From Candidatus Anaerobiospirillum pullistercoris (GTDB taxonomy: Bacteria; Pseudomonadota; Gammaproteobacteria; Enterobacterales; Succinivibrionaceae), in the NCBI GenBank assembly GCA_019114785.1, contig DXEV01000042.1:1-32455 (forward strand): a DNA stretch of 32,455 nt, given 5' to 3'. Position numbers and translations under genes: made by a program. The notes under the pieces were generated by a model. It was not told the origin of the DNA, searched no databases, and saw nothing but the letters and a program-made list of their open reading frames with translations. Positions 7,109 to 15,468 of the stretch are shown here, in pieces (position 1 is the first letter of the stretch; the number at the start of each line of letters is the position of its first letter).

Positions 7109-9379
7109 ATGGTAGCGTTAAGAGATACTCACGAGGCCTCATTTGATTTTGATTCGTGGGCTGAAAAGCTGAATTTACCTGCTGAGCAAAAGGATAAGCT
7201 GCAGCAGTGTCATGCCTATGTGCTGCAATGCATGCAGAAAAAGATGGCTCAGCAGAGCGCCAATCAAAAACAAGCCACTGTTAAGTTTGACCCAAAGGGT
7301 TCGACTAACCTTTCGGCTGAGATCATCTCCATTCTCATGTCTTTGAACATGGATCTCGACTCGCTGATGGTCGCCTTCCTTTACCCTGCTTATGAGGCTC
7401 AGGCCTTAGATCTCGAAAACGTGGAAGAGACCTTTGGTGCTGGTATCAAAAAGCTGTTGCTTAAGGTTAAGGACATGGAAGCCATCCGCTTCCTGCAAAA
7501 CCTCAATTCCACCAAAAGCACTGAGACGCAGGTGGACAAGGTGCGTCGTATGCTCCTGTCCATGGTGGATGATGTGCGTGCGGTGGTGATCAAGCTTGCT
7601 GAGCGTATTGCTGTGATCCGTGCAGCTAAAAACGCTGACGAGGACACCAAGCTGTCTATTGCCCGTGAGATCGCCAATATTTACGCTCCTCTGGCCAATC
7701 GTCTGGGTATTGGTCAGCTCAAGTGGGAACTTGAGGACTTAGCCTTCCGTTTCCTCCATAACGACTACTACCGTGAGATCGCCCATGATCTCGGGGAAAA
7801 GCGCGTTGAGCGTGAGCGCTACATTGAGCAATTCGTCACCAACTTAAGCTCCATGCTGGAGCAGAACGGCATTCATGGTGCCGAGGTCTATGGCCGTCCA
7901 AAGCACATCTACAGTATCTGGCGTAAGATGCAGCGCAAGCATCTGCCTTTCTCTGAGCTCTATGATGTGCGTGCGGTGCGTGTGATTGTGGAGAAGATTG
8001 AGGATTGCTATGCCGCTCTCAGTATTGTGCACAGCAATTTCTCTCATATCGACAAGGAGTTTGACGACTACATCGCCAATCCTAAGCCTAATGGCTACCA
8101 GTCGATCCACACTGTAGTCTATGGCCCTGGCCATAAGGTAGTAGAGATCCAATTCCGTACTAAGGCCATGCACCAAATGGCGGAGCTGGGTGTGGCTGCA
8201 CACTGGAAGTACAAAGAAGGTGGTGGCTTAGGCTCTGGTGTCGAGCAACGTATCAATTGGCTGCGTAAATTACTGGCGTGGCGTGATGATATGGTGGAGT
8301 CTGGTGCCCTCTTGGATGAGTTCCGCAAGCAGGTGTTTGAGGATCGCGTCTACGTCTTTACCCCACGCGGTGAGGTGATCGATCTGCCAACTGGTGCCAC
8401 TCCATTGGACTTTGCCTATCAGGTGCACACCATGGTAGGCCACCGTTGTATTGGTGCCAAGGTCGATGGTCGTATTGTGCCTTACACCTACAAGCTCAAG
8501 ACTGGTGAGCAGGTGGAGATCATCACGCAAAAGGAGCCAAATCCATCGCGTGATTGGATCAATGCGGACAATGGCTATCTTAAGACCTCGCGTGCACGCT
8601 CCAAGGTCATCAACTGGTTCCGTAAGGTCGACTACGACAAGAATGTGCAGGCCGGTGATGACATCTTAGAGCGTGAGGTGGCTCGTCATGGTATTGGTCT
8701 CAATAAGGATCAGGTAGCCTCGTTCTTAAAGGAGAAGCTCTCACGCTTCAATGTGAAGACGGTCAATGATATCTACGCCGGTATTGGTGCAGGTGATATC
8801 AAGATCAACCAAGTGATCTCTTTCCTTGAAGAGCGTGTCTTTAAGCAAAACGATCACAAAGAGCTCGAGCTGCATTCGCTGATCTCAGAGAAGACTAATC
8901 AGCAGCTACTGGCCCGTCACAACAATAAGAAAGGCCGTATTGTGGTCGATGGCTTAGGCAATATGATGACCCATATTGCTAAGTGCTGTCAGCCAATTCC
9001 AGGTGATGACATCATTGGCTTTATCACCCAAGGTCGTGGTATTTCCATTCATAAGGCCAATTGCCCACAGTTGCGTGGCCTCATGAAAAAGAACCCAGAG
9101 CGTGTGGTCTCGTCCCAATGGGGTGATGATGCCACTGCCGATGGCTTTACCGTGACCATTAAGGTAGTCGCCTCTGACTACTCGGGTCTGTTGCGTGATG
9201 TCACCACGGTGATTGCCAATGAAAAGATCAACGTCTTGGGTGTACGCTCGCATACCGATCGCCAAAAGGATCTTTCGATCATCGACATTGACCTCATGAT
9301 TGTGAACCTTCCTGCCTTAAATCGCGTACTCACTAAGCTCAACGAGATCAAGCAAGTACGCTCTGCCGCCCGCGTCTAG
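7109..9379 (+). CDS. relA: (p)ppGpp synthetase RelA
   Basis: Ribosome-bound enzyme that makes (p)ppGpp from ATP and GTP/GDP when uncharged tRNA enters the A site. Length is 756 aa (E. coli 744). The N-terminal hydrolase domain is degenerate: FLYP (90-93) stands where active enzymes have the metal-binding His-Asp, so it should be synthetase only, as RelA rather than SpoT. The synthetase domain has YGRPKHIYSIWRKM (from about 259) and NPKPNGYQSIHTVV (from about 325). TGS (about 411-475), the zinc-finger/RIS-type region CCQPIPGDDIIGFITQGRG and a C-terminal ACT domain (about 680-750) follow. GGGAG lies 9 nt before the ATG. No mazEF or mazG follows; pyrG is next. Confidence 0.97.
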   Translation: MVALRDTHEASFDFDSWAEKLNLPAEQKDKLQQCHAYVLQCMQKKMAQQSANQKQATVKFDPKGSTNLSAEIISILMSLNMDLDSLMVAFLYPAYEAQALDLENVEETFGAGIKKLLLKVKDMEAIRFLQNLNSTKSTETQVDKVRRMLLSMVDDVRAVVIKLAERIAVIRAAKNADEDTKLSIAREIANIYAPLANRLGIGQLKWELEDLAFRFLHNDYYREIAHDLGEKRVERERYIEQFVTNLSSMLEQNGIHGAEVYGRPKHIYSIWRKMQRKHLPFSELYDVRAVRVIVEKIEDCYAALSIVHSNFSHIDKEFDDYIANPKPNGYQSIHTVVYGPGHKVVEIQFRTKAMHQMAELGVAAHWKYKEGGGLGSGVEQRINWLRKLLAWRDDMVESGALLDEFRKQVFEDRVYVFTPRGEVIDLPTGATPLDFAYQVHTMVGHRCIGAKVDGRIVPYTYKLKTGEQVEIITQKEPNPSRDWINADNGYLKTSRARSKVINWFRKVDYDKNVQAGDDILEREVARHGIGLNKDQVASFLKEKLSRFNVKTVNDIYAGIGAGDIKINQVISFLEERVFKQNDHKELELHSLISEKTNQQLLARHNNKKGRIVVDGLGNMMTHIAKCCQPIPGDDIIGFITQGRGISIHKANCPQLRGLMKKNPERVVSSQWGDDATADGFTVTIKVVASDYSGLLRDVTTVIANEKINVLGVRSHTDRQKDLSIIDIDLMIVNLPALNRVLTKLNEIKQVRSAARV

Positions 9380-9420
9380 GCCCTTGATGGCCCCGTGAGA
9401 GCCCCGTGTAGGCTGTTTGG

Positions 9421-9446
9421 GCCCACGTGTTGGCCCTCACGTGGGC
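9421..9446. repeat. 9-bp hairpin after relA
   Basis: GCCCACGTG (9421-9429) pairs perfectly with CACGTGGGC (9438-9446) around TTGGCCCT. No T-run follows. Around it, GGCCCCGTGAGAGCCCCGTG repeats the same word. Confidence 0.6.
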
Positions 9447-9617
9447 TGAGGCATAGCCCCAAGCCCCCAAGTCCATTGCTGTATGCCGGAATGAGCGTAG
9501 CTCTTGCTGGATTCAGTCGGGGAAAAGTTAGTTCTCTGGTGCTTGCTGGCGCTTACGCGCGCTCTTGCGGGTTGGGGGCAAAAAACTGCACAAATGCGGT
9601 TTTGTGAGCTCTTTCTG

Positions 9618-11324
<1,707 letters not shown>

Positions 11325-11355
11325 GCTGAAGCTGAGCGCTACTGCTGCTCTATAG

Positions 11356-11379
11356 GTGCCACTTGAGGTGGCACTTTCT
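11356..11379 (+). terminator. Candidate intrinsic terminator of pyrG
   Basis: GTGCCAC (11356-11362), loop TTGAG, GTGGCAC (11368-11374), then TTTCT. The stem is good and the U-tract short. It overlaps the start of the longer hairpin that follows. Confidence 0.55.
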
Positions 11380-11422
11380 CCGCTCCGCACCTAGTGTTTG
11401 TCATCTGGTGCAAGGAGCGGAG
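11378..11422. repeat. 14-bp long-range hairpin downstream of pyrG
   Basis: CTCCGCTCC-GCACC (11378-11391) pairs with GGTGC (11407-11411), an AA bulge, and GGAGCGGAG (11414-11422). The loop is 15 nt. Fourteen base pairs with one bulge is stronger than the terminator just before it. Its role is unknown. Confidence 0.6.
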
Positions 11423-11429
11423 CTTGCTA

Positions 11430-11535
11430 CATTCCCTTCTTCCTCTTCTAGCTCTTCTTCTCTTTTTTCTTATTTTTGTCTCATTTTCTCCTGCCTTGCC
11501 TCTTGGCTTTCTGGTTTTTCCCTGTGCTTTTTCGT
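11430..11535 (+). promoter_or_regulatory. Pyrimidine-rich, G-poor tract
   Basis: About 100 nt made almost only of C and T on the plus strand, with few G. C-rich, G-poor RNA is the usual type of Rho loading site, so Rho-dependent termination after pyrG is possible. An open frame through it (11363-11548) translates to a Ser/Phe/Leu low-complexity string and is not called a gene. Confidence 0.3.
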
Positions 11536-11544
11536 GCTAAGCTT

Positions 11545-11563
11545 GTAGCCCAATAGGGGCTAC
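11545..11563. repeat. 7-bp hairpin before ftsB
   Basis: GTAGCCC (11545-11551), loop AATAG, GGGCTAC (11557-11563), followed by TTAATTA. It could be a weak terminator or lie in the ftsB leader. Confidence 0.4.
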
Positions 11564-11621
11564 TTAATTAGGGCCACATGATGTTGGTTCCTGCTGGTAG
11601 ACCGAGTTCGAGGTGAATGTT

Positions 11622-12158
11622 ATGGGTGCGGTAGCTGATGATCCAAACTTAGCGGCTGTAGGTTCTACTGACGCATCTGGTGAGACTAGAGCAATAACAG
11701 GAAGTGCCGCTATTGAGCCAGCCGCTGCGGCTGCGACTGCGTCAGCTGTTGATGCAGCTGAAAATACAGCTCAGGTAGGTTCTGCTACTGAAGTACAGGA
11801 AACCGAGTCTCAAGCACAGCCCCGTCGTGAGAACACGGAGCGTAAAGGTCGCGGTATGGCCTTGTTAGCTCTGTTGCTCTTTGGGTTATGCGTTTACTTG
11901 GGCTACGACTTGTACTATGGCCATAACGGCTATTTGCAGTACGAAAAGGTTGCGGCACAGTTTAATCAGGCTGAGCAAAAGTCCTTACAATTAAAACAGC
12001 GCAATCAGGATCTGGCAGAGCAGATCACTGACTTACAGCAAGGCTCCATTGCGGTGGAAGAGCTAGCTCGAAGCGAGCTGGGACTAATTAAGCCTAATGA
12101 GCGCTTTTATCGCGTGCTGGCCGATGACCAGCAGATCCGCTCGATGCCTATTCCTTAA
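11622..12158 (+). CDS. ftsB: Cell division protein FtsB with a cytoplasmic extension
   Basis: Bitopic membrane protein of the FtsQLB divisome complex that signals for septal wall synthesis. A single membrane segment (about residues 79-95, ALLALLLFGLCVYLGYDL) precedes the periplasmic GHNGYLQYEKV, a coiled coil (about 105-140) and the family end ARSELGLIKPNERFYRVL. E. coli FtsB is 103 aa and begins at the membrane segment; here about 78 residues precede it, rich in Ala, Thr and Glu with a basic stop (RKGR) at the membrane. The ATG at 11622 has GAGGTGA 5 nt upstream; the GTG at 11613 lies inside that Shine-Dalgarno and is rejected. Placement before ispD is conserved. Confidence 0.9.
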   Translation: MGAVADDPNLAAVGSTDASGETRAITGSAAIEPAAAAATASAVDAAENTAQVGSATEVQETESQAQPRRENTERKGRGMALLALLLFGLCVYLGYDLYYGHNGYLQYEKVAAQFNQAEQKSLQLKQRNQDLAEQITDLQQGSIAVEELARSELGLIKPNERFYRVLADDQQIRSMPIP

Positions 12159-12228
12159 TCTTGGAAAGTTGTAAGTCTGAGCACTTTTGTTTTTGGTGAA
12201 TATCCTTTCTTAGCGAGGCATAACGCCT

Positions 12229-13677
12229 ATGTACGTTGAGGTCAAAAAGTTTGGCTTAAATACCTCCGCTGCCCGTCAGTATGTCTATTTAAAGCGTGCA
12301 GTACGCGAGGGCAAAAAGATTAAGCACGTTACTGTTGAGTGCTTAGGAAGCTTAGAGTCGTTACAGCAATACGATCCTGACATTATCGCCAAACTTAAGG
12401 ATCTCTGTGCCTCTGGTAGTCCTGACATCTTTAGCTGCAAAATGCGCCTCACCGAAGATCGGATGCAGGAATGGCTACAAAGTCAGATCTCGCCTACTAT
12501 GGCGCGGGCCGCAGGCCACGCTGATATTGAGGCAGGGGAAAGTAGTACCAAAGACGGGGTGAACTCTGGTAAGAGTGCGAGCGCTAGCTCGAGCGCTAGC
12601 TCGAGCAAGAGCGCGGCTCGTAGTGCTAAGGATCAGCAAAACTGCGAGGCGCAGCATTTCCTGCACTACCTCTTTAATCCTCCACGGATTGACGTCAGCC
12701 CTAAGATGCGCCAGCTCCTGATCAATACCTATACCGGCTTTGATTTTACGGATCATGTGATAACCCCAGAGCCAGGGATCTTGGATGCGGTGGTGGTAGC
12801 CGCTGGTGTGGGTAAACGTATGGGTGCGGCTGTGCCTAAGCAGTATCTCAAACTTGATCACAAGTGCGTGCTCGAGCATACGGTCTTGAAATTGCTAAGC
12901 TCACCATATGTGTCGCGTGTTATCGTGGTTATTTCTGAAGATGACCCTTATTTTAAGCGTACCTGCTTAGGTGACTTCCCTCGGGTGTGTACCGTAAAAG
13001 GCGGAGCCGAGCGCGTAGATAGCGTCTTACAGGGTATAGAGCACGCCAATTCCAATTGGGTGTTAGTGCATGATGCGGCTCGTCCTTTAGTGACTTTAAG
13101 CGATATTGAGAAGCTGGTGCTCTCGGTTGCCGTGGGCTACACCTACTTTGATTATTGTGGCGGTATCTTAAGCTCTAAGGTGGCAGATACCTTAAAGCTG
13201 GCTCAGAGCTCTAGACCGGCGCTCTTACCTGCTTCTACAGTGGTGCTCGATGAAACGCACGCTGAGGAAAGTGTGATCTTAAATCACGTGTACGAGGGCC
13301 TGAAGGAGCGCGCCAAGGCACAGCTTAAGCTGCGTCCTGACTATGAAAACATGACGGCCTCTGAGCGCAGTGCCGCTTTAGCTGAGGCTGAAGAGTCTCT
13401 GGCGCATCAATTAAATCTTAAGATTGCCGCGATTGATCACACGGTCGATCGCTCTTACATGTATGCAGCGCAGACACCACAGCTGTTCTTAAAGAACGAG
13501 CTGCATCAGGCCATTAAGGCAGCACAAGAAGCAGGCTTTGCCCTTACGGATGAGGCTTCGGCTATGGAGTATGTGGGCAAAAAAGTCTTGTTGGTTGAGG
13601 GCTCAGAGCTCAATTTTAAGCTCACCACCCCAAGTGACTTGCTGCTCATGCAGTCCGTGATTAAGGCTTTCGGCTAG
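12229..13677 (+). CDS. ispD: 2-C-methyl-D-erythritol 4-phosphate cytidylyltransferase with a transposase-like N-terminal head
   Basis: IspD makes CDP-methylerythritol from MEP and CTP in the non-mevalonate isoprenoid pathway. The catalytic domain is residues 186-482: AAGVGKRMGAAVPKQYL (CTP-binding loop), VLVHDAARP, HTVDRSYMYAAQTPQLF, and LTDEASAMEYVG. Two additions make it 482 aa against about 236. Residues 1-62 (MYVEVKKFGL, YVYLKRAVREGKK, ECLGSLESL, YDPDIIAKLKD) resemble the N-terminal head of IS1634-type transposases; an Ala/Ser/Lys linker (about 100-136) and an unassigned block (138-182) follow. A second insertion of about 78 residues (325-402) splits the catalytic domain. The frame stays open throughout. 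GCGAGG lies about 11 nt before the ATG. A shorter form starting near 12781 cannot be excluded. Confidence 0.85.
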   Translation: MYVEVKKFGLNTSAARQYVYLKRAVREGKKIKHVTVECLGSLESLQQYDPDIIAKLKDLCASGSPDIFSCKMRLTEDRMQEWLQSQISPTMARAAGHADIEAGESSTKDGVNSGKSASASSSASSSKSAARSAKDQQNCEAQHFLHYLFNPPRIDVSPKMRQLLINTYTGFDFTDHVITPEPGILDAVVVAAGVGKRMGAAVPKQYLKLDHKCVLEHTVLKLLSSPYVSRVIVVISEDDPYFKRTCLGDFPRVCTVKGGAERVDSVLQGIEHANSNWVLVHDAARPLVTLSDIEKLVLSVAVGYTYFDYCGGILSSKVADTLKLAQSSRPALLPASTVVLDETHAEESVILNHVYEGLKERAKAQLKLRPDYENMTASERSAALAEAEESLAHQLNLKIAAIDHTVDRSYMYAAQTPQLFLKNELHQAIKAAQEAGFALTDEASAMEYVGKKVLLVEGSELNFKLTTPSDLLLMQSVIKAFG

Positions 13678-13728
13678 CTTTGGCTAGCCTTGGCTAGCAA
13701 AGCTTTCGGCTAGCCTTTGCTAGTAAGG
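13671..13728. repeat. GGCTAGC-word repeats after ispD
   Basis: The word GGCTAGC or GGCTAGCC occurs four times in about 50 nt, interleaved with the palindrome AAAGCTTT. The word is itself nearly self-complementary, so several alternative hairpins are possible. The first copy contains the ispD stop codon. Confidence 0.65.
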
Positions 13729-13741
13729 TTTTAGGCAACAC

Positions 13742-13773
13742 AGCCACCGGATCTACATCCTGTGGCTATTTTT
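13742..13773 (+). terminator. Intrinsic terminator between ispD and ispF
   Basis: AGCCAC (13742-13747), a C/T mismatch, GGAT (13749-13752), loop CTAC, ATCC (13757-13760), GTGGCT (13762-13767), then ATTTTT. This fits a Rho-independent terminator and a second T-run follows at 13777. It separates two genes that are normally co-transcribed. Confidence 0.75.
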
Positions 13774-13800
13774 GGCTTTTTAGTTGGCAGGAGTTTTTCT

Positions 13801-14307
13801 ATGGAGCAGGGAAGCAAGCTAGTACCCATGCGCATTGGCCACGGCTTTGACGTCCATCGCTTTGGTGGCGAAGGCCCTTGTATTTTAGGTGGTGTACCTG
13901 TGCCTTACGAGCAGGGTTTAGTGGCTCATTCCGATGGCGATGTGGTGCTGCATGCTTTATGCGATGCCTTGCTGGGTGCTTTAGCTTTAGGTGATATCGG
14001 CCAGCTCTATCCTGATAACGACGATCGTTTCTTAGGGATCGACAGCCGCGTGTTATTGCGTGATGTTTTTGCACGCGTGACTGCTGAGGGCTATGCCGTC
14101 GCTAATATTGACATCACTATAATGGCTCAAGCCCCAAAAATGCTGCCTTATGAAGGCCAGATGCGCGCTAATATTGCCGACGATCTCAAACTGCCACTAT
14201 CTTGCGTCAGCGTTAAAGCTACCACCACTGAAAAGCTGGGCTTTGTGGGACGTAAAGAAGGAATTGCCGTTGAGGCTGTGGCTCTGCTCGTGGCCCAGTC
14301 TGCCTAG
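13801..14307 (+). CDS. ispF: 2-C-methyl-D-erythritol 2,4-cyclodiphosphate synthase
   Basis: Cyclises CDP-ME 2-phosphate to MEcPP with release of CMP, two steps after IspD. The 168-residue protein contains the metal-binding RIGHGFDVH (Asp17, His19) and HSDGD (His51), the APKMLPY region, and the [18 protein letters not shown] motif. The family usually starts at MRIGHGFD; here nine residues precede it. The ATG at 13801 has an ideal GGCAGGAG 7 nt upstream. An in-frame GTG at 13762 lies inside the terminator stem and is rejected. No insertion is present. In E. coli ispD and ispF overlap; here a terminator and palindromes lie between them. Confidence 0.97.
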   Translation: MEQGSKLVPMRIGHGFDVHRFGGEGPCILGGVPVPYEQGLVAHSDGDVVLHALCDALLGALALGDIGQLYPDNDDRFLGIDSRVLLRDVFARVTAEGYAVANIDITIMAQAPKMLPYEGQMRANIADDLKLPLSCVSVKATTTEKLGFVGRKEGIAVEAVALLVAQSA

Positions 14308-14313
14308 CGCCTC

Positions 14314-14366
14314 GGCGCTGCGCTGCGCAGCGTAGCGCCCATGGCGCTATAACGCCGTATGGCGTT
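14314..14366. repeat. 13-bp dyad and a second hairpin after ispF
   Basis: Positions 14314-14339 form a 26-nt dyad without a loop: left arm GGCGCTGCGCTGC, right arm GCAGCGTAGCGCC, with one G-U pair among 13. AACGCC (14351-14356), GTAT, GGCGTT (14361-14366) follows. ATGGCG words continue to about 14390. Confidence 0.65.
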
Positions 14367-14451
14367 GTGTAGCGCTGTATGGCGTTACATAGGCAGCAGC
14401 GTTTTGTGGCTAGGTCTGCCTGTTTTGCTTTGCTTAGTTGGTGTTATTCCC

Positions 14452-15078
14452 GTGAACATCTTTTCCTATCTGTACGAGATCTGCATTAAGCTCGCTAAAC
14501 ATCCTAAAGCCCCATGGTTTTTAAGTATTAATAGCTTTATTGAGTCCATCTTCTGGCCTATTCCGCCAGATGTGATGCTCATGCCAATGTGCTTAGCCAC
14601 CCCTAAGCGCTCTCTTTATTACGCCGGTATCACCACCGTTACTTCCGTATTGGGCGCTATCTGTGGTTACTACCTTGGCTATTTCATCTACGATCCATAC
14701 ATTGCGGATCTCATTGCGTGGCTCAATTACGAAGACTCGATGCAGACCGTGCGCGAGTGGTTTACCTTAAAGTACGGCATCCTAATGGTCTTTATCGGTG
14801 CCTTTACCCCAGTGCCTTATAAGGTGATTGCTGTGACCACGGGTGTAGTGGCAGCCGAGAGTATGGCCAACACCGGCTCAGTGGGCATGCTTAACCTGTT
14901 AAACTTTGTGCTCATTTCCTTAGTGGGCCGTGGCATGCGTTTCTTCTTGGTAGCCGGTATCATCATGTGGGGTGGCGAGCGTATGGAGCATGTGCTGCGC
15001 CGTTATATCGACCGTATCGGCTGGGCCTGTGTGGTTTTAGTGGCTATTTACATTGCCTACGAGATGCTGATGCCTTAG
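14452..15078 (+). CDS. YqaA-family (COG1238, VTT-domain) inner-membrane protein
   Basis: Probable multi-pass membrane protein of the DedA-related VTT/SNARE-associated superfamily; the substrate is not established. The conserved N-terminus reads NIFSYLYEI, then HPKAPWFLSINSFIESIFWP, then IPPDVMLMPMCLA. Later blocks are YGILMVFIGAFTPVPYKV (re-entrant-loop type with the conserved PxPYK) and VGRGMRFFLVAGIIMWGGERME. About four hydrophobic segments are visible. Members of this family commonly sit between pcm and nlpD in other gammaproteobacteria; here nlpD follows but truD, surE and pcm are missing. The GTG at 14452 is chosen because it aligns with the family N-terminus; an ATG at 14359 in the palindrome region would add 31 residues. 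Confidence 0.8.
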   Translation: MNIFSYLYEICIKLAKHPKAPWFLSINSFIESIFWPIPPDVMLMPMCLATPKRSLYYAGITTVTSVLGAICGYYLGYFIYDPYIADLIAWLNYEDSMQTVREWFTLKYGILMVFIGAFTPVPYKVIAVTTGVVAAESMANTGSVGMLNLLNFVLISLVGRGMRFFLVAGIIMWGGERMEHVLRRYIDRIGWACVVLVAIYIAYEMLMP

Positions 15079-15213
15079 GCAGTGATTTGCTTTGCGCCTA
15101 GATGCTAGCCCGATCTTTGCAAGAGTTCTTGCTGGTTTTCCTATGGCTTTAGGGGCGCTAATGGCGTAACCTAAAGATATCCACGCACTCAGAGTTGATA
15201 TAGCGCTGCTGCG

Positions 15214-15330
15214 TCAGCTGACCGCTGTCAGCTGAACGCAGTCAGCAGACGTTAGAACGCTGCTAGCAGCTGCATGCAGCTGCTAGCTAGACGCTGCCAT
15301 CAGGCAGCGGGCAGCAGGCTGCTGGCAGCC
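15214..15330. repeat. Dense palindrome cluster before nlpD, including a perfect 26-nt palindrome
   Basis: TCAGCTGAC (15214-15222), CGCT, GTCAGCTGA (15227-15235), extended by GCG/CGC past one bulge. Then a perfect uninterrupted palindrome at 15262-15287 with half-site GCTAGCAGCTGCA. Then CGCTGCC (15292-15298), ATCA, GGCAGCG (15303-15309), and further GCAGCAGGCTGCTGGCAGCC self-complementary words. An open frame upstream of nlpD runs through this region but is not needed for the lipoprotein. The rest of the 15079-15468 gap has one 6-bp dyad (GCAAGA/TCTTGC near 15118). Confidence 0.75.
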
Positions 15331-15468
15331 GCTGGCTGGCCAACGCTGAGTCGTTTGTTTTCTCGGGCTAGGGGCTCAGGGCAGGTGCCTCCTTTGGTTT
15401 GGGGGAAGGTGGGATCAGCCCTGCCTATTATTGTGGTGGGGCGTGTCGGTTTTCCGCACTCGATTAAG

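Noticed and set aside
9395-9607. 70-codon open frame between relA and pyrG
   Set aside because: Crosses the relA-end palindrome and has no recognisable protein features.
11363-11548. 61-codon open frame in the pyrG-ftsB gap
   Set aside because: Translation is a Ser/Phe/Leu string produced by a pyrimidine-rich tract.
14359-14451. Upstream ATG for the YqaA-family protein
   Set aside because: The extra 31 codons begin in a palindromic repeat and are absent from the family; GTG 14452 fits better, though not proven.
15274-15468. 65-residue N-terminal extension of NlpD
   Set aside because: It is encoded by the palindrome cluster and would place the lipoprotein signal internally.
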